Below, one piece after another: positions 44,813-50,517 of a DNA stretch of 50,517 nucleotides (position 1 is the stretch's first letter; each line of letters opens with the position of its first letter). Location of the stretch: contig JADLEF010000207.1 of the NCBI GenBank assembly GCA_020846295.1, forward strand, positions 1-50,517, written 5' to 3'. Source of the DNA: Acidimicrobiales bacterium. GTDB taxonomy: Bacteria > Actinomycetota > Acidimicrobiia > Acidimicrobiales > CAIXPF01. Below the pieces are notes generated by a model that was not told the DNA's origin, did not search any database, and saw only the letters and a list, made by a program, of their open reading frames with translations. Both the position numbers and the translations under genes were made by a program.

Positions 44813-45454
44813 GTGGAACTCGCCGATGTGATCCGTACCAACGGGACCTGCCGCTTCTACACCGACGAACCGGTGTCGGACGAGGTGCTGGCCAAGGCCC
44901 TGGACTACGCCCGCTTCGCCCCGCAGGGAGGCAACCGCCAGCCCGTGCGCTTCATCGCCGTGCGCGATCAGGCCAAGAAGGCGCAGCTGGCCGAGTGGTA
45001 CCGCGTGCCCTGGAAGGCGTACATGGAGGGGGCGCGCTCGGGCCAGATCGACATCGGCGGTGACTTCAAGCTGGTGGAGAACGCAGACCACATGGCCGAC
45101 CACTTCGAGGATGTCCCGGTGATCGTGGTGGTGTGCGCGGACCCCGACGGCGTGCACCCCACCGACACCGAGCTCGGCCGGCTGTCGGTGGTCGGTGGCG
45201 GATCGATCTACCCGGCGGTGCAGAACTTCCTGCTCGGCTGCCGGGAGCAGGGCCTCGGGACCGCGCTCACCACGCTGCTGTGCATGTTCGAGCCGCAGGT
45301 CAAGGAGCTGCTCGGCATCCCCGAGCACATCCTCACCGCCGCGCACGTGTGCGTGGGCTGGCCGGCGAAGCCCTTCCCCCGGAAGCTGAGCCGACGGCCG
45401 CTGGGCGAGATGGCCTTCGTGGACAGCTGGGGCTCGGTGCTGCCCGGCGTCTGA
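44813..45454 (+). CDS. Nitroreductase-family flavoprotein
   Basis: FMN-dependent oxidoreductase of 213 residues. FMN-binding TCRFYTDEPVSDE at the N-terminus with the R-x-F-x-x-x-x-(V) pattern, APQGGNRQPVRF (phosphate and isoalloxazine contacts) and GLGTALTTLL near residue 145. Relatives reduce nitroaromatics, quinones or enones with NAD(P)H. GTG 44813 sits seven bases after TAGCGT. It converges with the ArfB gene, the two stops being 1 base apart, so no terminator fits between them. Confidence 0.9.
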   Translation: MELADVIRTNGTCRFYTDEPVSDEVLAKALDYARFAPQGGNRQPVRFIAVRDQAKKAQLAEWYRVPWKAYMEGARSGQIDIGGDFKLVENADHMADHFEDVPVIVVVCADPDGVHPTDTELGRLSVVGGGSIYPAVQNFLLGCREQGLGTALTTLLCMFEPQVKELLGIPEHILTAAHVCVGWPAKPFPRKLSRRPLGEMAFVDSWGSVLPGV

Positions 45455-45455
45455 G

Positions 45456-45869
45456 TCAGTCGTCCTGGCCGGGCCGGCGGCGGCCGGCCTTGCGCTGGGC
45501 GTGTTGCGCCTTGGCCTCGAGCCGGCGGCGGACGGACCCGGCGCTGGGCCGGGTCTTGCGCCGCGGGGGCGGCACGTAGAGCGCCTCGTCGAGGCGCTGG
45601 ACCAGCCGGCGCTGGGCCAGGTCGCGGTTGCGGCGCTGCGAGCGCTCGTCGTCCGCTGCCACGGTGATCACGGGCCCGAGCTTGCGCAGCAGACGGGCGC
45701 GCTGGCTCTCGGTGAGGCTCGGGGAGGTGGCCGCGTCGAAGGTGACGACGGCGCGGGTGTGGGCCCGGTTGGCGTGCTGTCCCCCGGGCCCGCCGGCCGG
45801 CTCGAAGCGCCACACGAGCTCGTCGCTGTCGAGCGCACACTGCGCGTTCACCACCACCGGCGTTCCCAT
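45456..45869 (-). CDS. arfB: ArfB/ICT1-type peptidyl-tRNA hydrolase (ribosome rescue factor)
   Basis: 137-residue release-factor-like protein that frees stalled ribosomes by hydrolysing peptidyl-tRNA without a stop codon. The catalytic motif is AGGPGGQHANR (about 28-38), with GGQ intact and the following N-R typical of ArfB rather than RF1/RF2. The C-terminal tail is long and basic (RRRLEAKAQHAQRKAGRRR), the part that enters the empty mRNA channel in ArfB. ATG 45869 lies 8 bases after TACCGT. Open frame upstream to 46058 has no homology. Confidence 0.92.
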   Translation of the reverse strand: MGTPVVVNAQCALDSDELVWRFEPAGGPGGQHANRAHTRAVVTFDAATSPSLTESQRARLLRKLGPVITVAADDERSQRRNRDLAQRRLVQRLDEALYVPPPRRKTRPSAGSVRRRLEAKAQHAQRKAGRRRPGQDD

Positions 45870-45877
45870 TTCGAACG

Positions 45878-45883
45878 ACGGTA
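45878..45883 (-). promoter_or_regulatory. -10 element of the arfB gene
   Basis: TACCGT on the minus strand, 8 bases before ATG 45869; leaderless pattern. Confidence 0.45.
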
Positions 45884-45936
45884 GCGACGTCTGGCTGCTG
45901 ACAACACGGATTTCCTGTGCAAGACTGACCCTGCCA

Positions 45937-46043
45937 GTGACGATCGTCACAATCGACGCACCAGACGAGGTTGTGGCGACGAGGTCACCGACGGGAACCG
46001 GTGAGCGGCGGCGCCTGGGGTTTCGGCCCAGACGCCGCCGCTC
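45937..46043. other. Dyad-rich non-coding stretch between arfB and the hydrolase
   Basis: Three dyads: GTGACGATCGTCAC (45937-45950, a perfect palindrome), TCACCG/CGGTGA (45985-45990 and 45999-46004), and a long hairpin in which GAGCGGCGGCG (46003-46013) pairs with 46033-46043 and CTGGG (46015-46019) with CCCAG (46027-46031). Both flanking genes point away from it, so no terminator is expected here. Candidate small RNA or operator cluster. Confidence 0.5.
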
Positions 46044-46099
46044 GTCGCGTCCGAGCACATCCGGTCGCCATCGGGCCAGCAGCGTCCGCCGCGGTCGGT

Positions 46100-46105
46100 T
46101 AGGTT
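46100..46105 (+). promoter_or_regulatory. -10 element of the micro-ORF/hydrolase transcript
   Basis: TAGGTT, 7 bases before the micro-ORF ATG at 46113, the spacing seen at leaderless genes of this window. Confidence 0.5.
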
Positions 46106-46112
46106 CCCGCCC

Positions 46113-46139
46113 ATGCGCTGTGATCGGAACCTGTCATGA
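46113..46139 (+). CDS. Eight-codon upstream ORF coupled to the hydrolase gene
   Basis: Reads MRCDRNLS and stops with TGA at 46137-46139, which overlaps the hydrolase ATG at 46136 (ATGA). Its ATG has the -10 spacing of a leaderless start (TAGGTT at 46100), while the hydrolase start has no Shine-Dalgarno of its own. Ribosomes loading at the 5' end would therefore translate this peptide first and reinitiate. It contains one Cys. A chance ORF is possible. Confidence 0.5.
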   Translation: MRCDRNLS

Positions 46140-46825
46140 GCGGCCCGCCGGTGGTGCTCCTGCACGGGCTGGCGACCTCCGCCGCCCGCACCTGGGGCGA
46201 GAACGGCTGGATCGACCTGCTCCAGGAGGCCGGGCGCACGGTGCTCGCCATCGACCTCCTCGGTCACGGCACCGCCGACAAACCCCACGATCCGGAGGCG
46301 TACGAGCGGCTCGAGGCGCTGGTCGCCGAGCAACTGCCCGACGAGCCGGTCGACATCATCGGGTTCTCCCTCGGGGCCCGCACCACGCTGGCGCTCGCCA
46401 TCGAGGACCCGTCCCGCTTCCGCAAGATCGTGGTGGCCGGGGTGGGTGCCAACCTCTTCGAGCAGGACGAGGAGCGGGCCAAGGCCATCGCCCGGGGCGT
46501 GGCCGGAGACCCTGACCCGGAAGACCGTACCTCCGGGTACTTCGCCCAGCTGGCCGAGTCCCCCGAGATCGACCGTCACGCCCTTGCCGCGCTGATGCGG
46601 CGCAAGCGGGCGTTGCCGGTGACCAAGGAAGGTCTGGCCAAGGTGACCAACCCGGTGCTCGTCGTCCTCGGCGATCAGGACTTCGCCGGCCCGGCCGACC
46701 CGCTGGTCGAAGCGCTGCCCAACGCCACGTTCCTGGGCGTGCGCAAGGCCGATCACTTCAGCATCGTCAAGGACTTCAAGTTCATCGACGGCGCGCTCAA
46801 GTTCCTCGACGCCTTCCCGGGGTAG
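46136..46825 (+). CDS. Alpha/beta-hydrolase
   Basis: 229-residue alpha/beta-hydrolase fold protein. Oxyanion region VVLLHGLATSAARTW, DLLGHG, nucleophile elbow IIGFSLGARTTLAL with Ser, LVVLGDQDFAGP with the acid and VRKADHFSIV with His, so the triad appears complete. Substrate unknown; esterase or lyase of a small ester. ATG 46136 overlaps the micro-ORF stop by ATGA. A 19-bp hairpin 47 bases after the stop separates it from the convergent zinc-ribbon gene. Confidence 0.9.
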   Translation: MSGPPVVLLHGLATSAARTWGENGWIDLLQEAGRTVLAIDLLGHGTADKPHDPEAYERLEALVAEQLPDEPVDIIGFSLGARTTLALAIEDPSRFRKIVVAGVGANLFEQDEERAKAIARGVAGDPDPEDRTSGYFAQLAESPEIDRHALAALMRRKRALPVTKEGLAKVTNPVLVVLGDQDFAGPADPLVEALPNATFLGVRKADHFSIVKDFKFIDGALKFLDAFPG

Positions 46826-46872
46826 CTCCCGACTCGGCCCGACCGCTGTGGGCCTCGCGGAACGCCTCACCA

Positions 46873-46916
46873 CGTTGTCTGAGAACCGACCCTTCTCGGT
46901 CGGTTCTCAGACAACG
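46873..46916. terminator. 19-bp perfect hairpin, bidirectional terminator candidate
   Basis: CGTTGTCTGAGAACCGACC (46873-46891) pairs without mismatch with 46898-46916 around CTTCTC. It lies between two convergent genes. Neither side has a T-run, so it would work as a T-less terminator or as a 3'-end stabiliser. Confidence 0.65.
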
Positions 46917-46967
46917 CGTCCAGGTGGCACCGCGCGCACCCGCGACGATGGACCGACCGTCACCGCG

Positions 46968-47180
46968 CTAGAACAGCCCCGTCGCCCAGGCCACACCCTG
47001 GATCAAGCGCCACCCGAGATAGAGCACGAGCGCGCCCAGCAGCAGCCAGAAGTGCCACGGCACCGAGCGCCAGCCCTGCTGCTGCGGCTCGGCGAGCTGC
47101 TTGCCGCACGACGGGCAGGTGCCGTCGCGGTTGAGTGTGTTCGGGTTGAAGAACCGTTCGCACGGATCGCACCACGGCAT
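46968..47180 (-). CDS. Small zinc-ribbon membrane protein
   Basis: 70 residues. Two Cys pairs (MPWCDPC at the start and GTCPSCG about 22 residues later) make a zinc ribbon, followed by one hydrophobic helix (HFWLLLGALVLYLGWRLIQG). Similar short ribbon-plus-helix proteins occur in many Actinobacteria; their function is unknown. ATG 47180 is chosen because the Cys spacing is then complete and the coding part starts 16 bases after the carboxyltransferase stop. A longer frame would add another Cys pair (CPRC) from sequence overlapping the preceding gene. Confidence 0.75.
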   Translation of the reverse strand: MPWCDPCERFFNPNTLNRDGTCPSCGKQLAEPQQQGWRSVPWHFWLLLGALVLYLGWRLIQGVAWATGLF

Positions 47181-47196
47181 CGGTGGGGTCAGCGCC

Positions 47197-48768
47197 TCAC
47201 ACCGGGGGCACGCCGTGGCGGCGGTCCGAGAAGTGGCGATCCTTGCCACGGGCCCGTTCGATGCGCCGGATGCACTCCAGCCGCAGCTGCGGGAAGTCGA
47301 CGATGGTGTCCACGATCAGCTCCGAGGCCAGACGCAGGATGTCCACGTCCTCCTCGTAGAGCGCTCGTTGCTCCGCCACCCAGGCGTCGCGCTCGACGGG
47401 GTCGGTCATCGCCGCGATGCGGTTGGCGTACACCGCGTTGATGGCCGCCTCGGGGCCCATCACCGCGATCTTGGCGGTGGGCAGGGCGATCGTCGCCTCC
47501 GGCCCGAAGGCGGGGCCGCTCATGGCGTAGAGGCCGGCGCCGTAGCACTTGCGCACGATGATCGACAGCTTCGGCACCGTCGCCTCGGACACGGCGGTGA
47601 TCATCTTGGCGCCATGGCGGATGATGCCCTGGCGCTCGACCTCGGTGACGATCATGAAGCCGGGCACGTCGGACAGGAACAGCAGCGGGATGTTGAACGC
47701 GTCGCACCACCAGATGAACCGCGCCGCCTTGTCGGCCGAGTCGACGAAGAGCACGCCGCCCTTCTGCATCGGGTTGTTGGCGACGAGGCCGACCGGTTTG
47801 CCGTCGAGCCGGCCGAACCCGGTGATGAGCTCGGGGGCGAACAGCGGCTTGATCTCGAAGAAGCTCTCGGCGTCGACGATGCCGTCGATCACGTTGTGCA
47901 TGTCGTAGCCCTTCGCCTCCTCGGCCGGCACGACGGTGGCATCGAGCGGGCGGCTCGGCTCGGCGGCGACGTACTCCGGGGGATCCTCCCGCCACCACTG
48001 CGGCAGGTAGCTGAAGATGGCGAGGGCCTGGTCCAGCGCGTCCTCGTCGTCGACGGCGAGGAGGTCACCGCAGCCCGACACCGAGGCGTGCATGCGGGCG
48101 CCGCCCCTCTCCTCCAGCGTGACGAGCTCGCCGATGACCATCTCGGCCATGCGGGGCGAGCCGAGGTACATGGAGGCGTTGCCCTCGACCATGATGACCA
48201 CGTCGCAGAACGACGGGATGTACGCCCCACCGGCGGCGGAGGGCCCGAACAGGCAGCAGATCTGCGGGACCTTGCCCGACAGCTTCACCTGGTTGTAGAA
48301 GATCCGGCCCGCGCCCCGGCGGCCGGGGAACAGCTCCACCTGGTCGGTGATGCGGGCGCCGGCCGAGTCCACCAGCCAGAACATGGGCAGGCGGTTCTGC
48401 AGCGCGGTCTCGGTGATGCGCACGATCTTCTCGACGGTGCGCGCCCCCCACGAGCCGGCCTTGACGGTCGGGTCGTTGGCCATGACCGCCACCGGGCGGC
48501 CGTCGATGGTGCCGGTGCCGGTGACCACGCCGTCGGCGGGCAGGTCGGTCGCCGAGGCGTTGGCCAGCAGCCCGTCCTCGACGAAGGAGCCGGGGTCGAG
48601 CAGGAGGTCGAGTCGCCGGCGCACGAACAGCTTGTTCTGGCGGGCCAGCTTCTCGCCCTCGCGATGCAGGTTGCCCTGCAGGGCGCGCTCGGCGGCCGCG
48701 GCCAGCGAAGCGGCGGAGGACAGGTGGTGCTCGTGCTCGTCGGTCGACGCGTCGCGCAGGTCGGTCAC
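47197..48768 (-). CDS. Acyl-CoA carboxylase carboxyltransferase (beta) subunit
   Basis: 523 residues. Transfers CO2 from biotin to an acyl-CoA (acetyl-, propionyl- or methylcrotonyl-CoA) in the cytoplasm. Crotonase-like N and C halves: KAGSWGARTVEKIVRI, the oxyanion-hole loop GPSAAGGAYIPSF (about 190) and, in the C half, DVPGFMIVTEVERQGIIRHGAKM and GPEAAINAVYANR. The biotin-bearing alpha subunit is not in the window. Start GTG 48768 follows CAGACT by 7 bases; the open frame upstream is not supported. Followed by the zinc-ribbon gene on the same strand. Confidence 0.93.
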   Translation of the reverse strand: MTDLRDASTDEHEHHLSSAASLAAAAERALQGNLHREGEKLARQNKLFVRRRLDLLLDPGSFVEDGLLANASATDLPADGVVTGTGTIDGRPVAVMANDPTVKAGSWGARTVEKIVRITETALQNRLPMFWLVDSAGARITDQVELFPGRRGAGRIFYNQVKLSGKVPQICCLFGPSAAGGAYIPSFCDVVIMVEGNASMYLGSPRMAEMVIGELVTLEERGGARMHASVSGCGDLLAVDDEDALDQALAIFSYLPQWWREDPPEYVAAEPSRPLDATVVPAEEAKGYDMHNVIDGIVDAESFFEIKPLFAPELITGFGRLDGKPVGLVANNPMQKGGVLFVDSADKAARFIWWCDAFNIPLLFLSDVPGFMIVTEVERQGIIRHGAKMITAVSEATVPKLSIIVRKCYGAGLYAMSGPAFGPEATIALPTAKIAVMGPEAAINAVYANRIAAMTDPVERDAWVAEQRALYEEDVDILRLASELIVDTIVDFPQLRLECIRRIERARGKDRHFSDRRHGVPPV

Positions 48769-48775
48769 GGGCCCG

Positions 48776-48781
48776 AGTCTG
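48776..48781 (-). promoter_or_regulatory. -10 element of the carboxyltransferase gene
   Basis: CAGACT on the minus strand, 7 bases before GTG 48768, identical in sequence and spacing to the LDH2 operon element. Confidence 0.4.
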
Positions 48782-48846
48782 TCAGCTCCGGGTGGGCCAG
48801 CGCCCGCCCGGGGTTGTCGGCCCATCCGAGCTGTCATCGGCGCGGC

Positions 48847-49926
48847 TCAGACGCGGCGGATGGCGAGGATGGCGACGTCGTCGGTGATCTCGCTGGTGGC
48901 GAACTCCCGGGCCTCCTCGAGGAGGTCCTTGCACAGCACGTCGCACGGTGCTCCCGGATCGCGTCGGATGCCGACCGCGATGCGCTCCTCGCCGAACAGT
49001 TCCATCCCGGCGCGGGCCTCGGCCAGGCCATCGGTGTAGAGGACCACCAGGTCCCCCTCGTCCAGCTCGATCTCGCGAGAGCTGTACTCGGCCTGCGGGT
49101 CGAGCGTGATGAGCGGGCCGGTGGAGCGCAGGGGCTGCAGGTCGCGCTGGTGCCACAACCACATCGCGGGGTGACCGGCCGAGGCGTAGCGCAGCGTTCC
49201 GGCCCGTGGGTCGAACACCACCACGCACATCGAGATGAACTCCTCGGCCCGGTCGTGGGCGGAGAGCTGCATGTTCAGCTCCTCCAGCGCCTGGGCCGGG
49301 TCGCGGTAGTTCTTGAGGAACACCCGCAGGAGGTACTTGGCCTGGAAGGCGGTGATCGAGGCTTCGATGCCGTGGCCGGTGACGTCACCGATCACCACGG
49401 CGAGCCGACCGCCCGACAGCGGGTACACGTCGTAGAAGTCCCCGGCCATCACGCCGGTGCCGGCCTGGTACACCCGACCGACCTCGAAGCCGGGCAGGGC
49501 GGGCAGGGCGGCGGGAGCGAGGCGCTCCGCCCAGCGCTTGGGGGCGAGCTCGTCCTGTTCGAGGGTCTCCTCGGCCTTGCGCTCGAGCTGCCAGCGGGCC
49601 TGCGACAGGCGGGCCTGCCGGGTGAAGCCCCGACCCATGACGAGGCTGGCGGCGGCGGGGACGATCATGCCGACGAAGGGCCAGCTGGGCCGCCCCTGCA
49701 GTCCCAGCACCCCGCTGACGAACAGCACCGCGGTGATGACCATCCAGGTCATGGCGGTGAGGCTGTCCTTCTTCCACGTCGCCCGGGACAGCTCCGTCGC
49801 ATCGGCCTCGGGGCCGTAGTCGCGCTCGACCTTCTCGGCGATGCGACGACGCAGACGGGCGGAGCGCCCCCAGGTCACCGCCGCCAGGGCGCACATCAGC
49901 GTGGCTGCCGCCAACTGGAGAGTCAT
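48847..49926 (-). CDS. Membrane-bound SpoIIE/PP2C-type serine phosphatase
   Basis: 359 residues. Two or three hydrophobic segments (residues 1-20 and about 58-98), a coiled linker (QARWQLERKAEETLEQDEL), then a PP2C domain of the SpoIIE/RsbU class (about 140-359). Metal-binding Asp in MAGDFYDVYPL and VIGDVTGHGIEAS, plus LVLYTDGLAEAR and ITDDVAILAIRR. Such phosphatases dephosphorylate anti-sigma-factor antagonists; no partner gene is adjacent. ATG 49926; TACGAT (minus, 49946-49941) could be the -10, giving a leader of about 7 bases. Confidence 0.9.
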   Translation of the reverse strand: MTLQLAAATLMCALAAVTWGRSARLRRRIAEKVERDYGPEADATELSRATWKKDSLTAMTWMVITAVLFVSGVLGLQGRPSWPFVGMIVPAAASLVMGRGFTRQARLSQARWQLERKAEETLEQDELAPKRWAERLAPAALPALPGFEVGRVYQAGTGVMAGDFYDVYPLSGGRLAVVIGDVTGHGIEASITAFQAKYLLRVFLKNYRDPAQALEELNMQLSAHDRAEEFISMCVVVFDPRAGTLRYASAGHPAMWLWHQRDLQPLRSTGPLITLDPQAEYSSREIELDEGDLVVLYTDGLAEARAGMELFGEERIAVGIRRDPGAPCDVLCKDLLEEAREFATSEITDDVAILAIRRV

Positions 49927-50116
49927 AGTTCGCGCTCGGCATCGTAGGTGGCGGCAGCTGGCGTGTCGACGACCGCGCCGCAAACGCGAACGATCACAAC
50001 CGTTTTGCGCAGGTCAGCGCCCTGACGGAATCCTGACTGGAGCACCGATCCCGCGCTCGCCGCCGCGACGTGCAAGTTGAAATCGAAATCGATTTCGCAG
50101 TCGGGCGGAGGCGGCG
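49927..50116. other. Intergenic region between der and the phosphatase gene
   Basis: Contains a CGAAATCGATTTCG palindrome (50084-50097) and a CGCAAACG/CGTTTTGCG inverted repeat near 49978-50010, which may terminate der. No gene seen. Confidence 0.5.
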
Positions 50117-50517
50117 TCAGCCCCGTCGGCGCACGCGAAGCTTGATCGGCACCGACCCCAACCCGCACCCGTCACGCAAGCGCCGCTCCAGGTAGCGGAG
50201 GTAGGTCGGCGGGAGCTCCTTGTTCGTGAACAGGGTGAACGTGGGCGGGTGCGTCGCCCCCTGGGTGGCGTAGAGCACCCGGGCGCCGTGCGGTGCCGGC
50301 TGGGCGAGCTGCGCGTCACGGATCAAACGGTTCACCGTGGCCGTCGGGATGCGGGCCTGGTAGTCCTCGATCGCGTCGCCCAGCTTGGGCAGCAGCTTGT
50401 GCACGCCCTTGCCGCTGCGGGCGCTGATCTTCAGCACCGGCGCCTCGCCCAGGAAGCGCAACCGGTCCTTCACGTCCGCGCCGACGCGCTCGCGCTCCTC
50501 CGGCTCCAGCAGCTCCC
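50117..50517 (-). CDS. der: GTPase Der (EngA), C-terminal part
   Basis: Ribosome-assembly GTPase with two G domains and a C-terminal KH-like domain; only the end lies in the window, the frame staying open to base 50517. Visible are the end of the second G domain (PVLKISARSGKGVHKLLPKL, where S-A is the G5 motif) and the KH-like domain (TATVNRLIRDAQLAQPAP, RVLYATQGATHPPTFTLF, LPPTYLRYLERRLRDGCGLGSVPIKLRVR). It ends with VRRRG. A GTG within the frame is not the start. Confidence 0.93.
   Translation of the reverse strand, partial: ELLEPEERERVGADVKDRLRFLGEAPVLKISARSGKGVHKLLPKLGDAIEDYQARIPTATVNRLIRDAQLAQPAPHGARVLYATQGATHPPTFTLFTNKELPPTYLRYLERRLRDGCGLGSVPIKLRVRRRG

Noticed and set aside
47101-49947. 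948-codon open frame on the plus strand across the carboxyltransferase and phosphatase genes
   Set aside because: Shadow frame of two well-supported minus-strand genes; composition is low-complexity (His/Arg/Gly).

Overview
The window is high-GC DNA (third codon positions almost all G or C) from an actinobacterium. Conserved order gcvH-garA-ftsR-DUF151-merR (37.1 to 33.5 kb, minus strand), a fused sugar-nucleotide transferase/phosphomannomutase, TIGR03085 and F420-type (LLM) enzymes and an actinobacterial acidic zinc-ribbon protein fit this. Secreted repeat/L,D-transpeptidase style and many SDR, crotonase and amidohydrolase enzymes suggest the class Acidimicrobiia (inference; no rRNA gene is present). 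I see no mobile element, CRISPR array, tRNA or rRNA gene.

Layout. 1-1.2 kb: end of an ABC solute-binding protein gene broken by an in-frame TAG, followed by a terminator, two hairpins with related loops and a 44-codon gene. 1.6-5.8 kb: 5-formyl-THF cyclo-ligase, then leuA preceded by a short ORF with four consecutive Leu codons and a terminator (a classic attenuator layout), then a secreted VCBS-repeat D,D-peptidase. 5.9-10 kb: aminotransferase, VOC protein, dienelactone hydrolase, MurJ. 10.0-10.7 kb: a 715-base non-coding stretch with inverted repeats. 10.7-17.1 kb: crotonase/SMP-30 pair, a 59-residue protein, P450, TIGR03085 protein, SDR, AhpD-like protein and coaE. 17.1-26.9 kb: CNNM/CorC transporter-like protein, hydrolase, LLM oxidoreductase translationally coupled to a 1134-residue membrane patatin, thioesterase, lipoprotein carbonic anhydrase, SDR. 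27-33.5 kb: secreted L,D-transpeptidase, aroC, acidic zinc ribbon plus malonyl-CoA decarboxylase, diguanylate cyclase. 33.5-40.3 kb: merR, DUF151 nuclease, ftsR, garA, gcvH, sugar nucleotidyltransferase/pseudo-phosphomannomutase, CDP-alcohol phosphatidyltransferase. 40.4-44.7 kb: amidohydrolase, LDH2-type dehydrogenase, D-2-hydroxyacid dehydrogenase, minimal chemoreceptor-like protein. 44.8-50.5 kb: nitroreductase, ArfB-like rescue factor, hydrolase with an upstream micro-ORF, zinc-ribbon membrane protein, acyl-CoA carboxylase beta, SpoIIE phosphatase, and the 3' end of der.

A theme across the window is leaderless expression. About twenty genes have a -10-like hexamer of the form TANNNT (or CANNCT) ending 6-9 bases before an ATG or GTG and no Shine-Dalgarno sequence. 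This pattern was used to choose many starts. The most interesting items are the leuA attenuator with its face-to-face leaderless promoters, the loss of all catalytic loops in the phosphomannomutase half of the fusion protein, the patatin domain split by a membrane insertion, the leaderless micro-ORF at 46.1 kb, and three non-coding stretches (1.29-1.37, 10.03-10.74 and 45.87-46.11 kb) with dyads that no gene explains.
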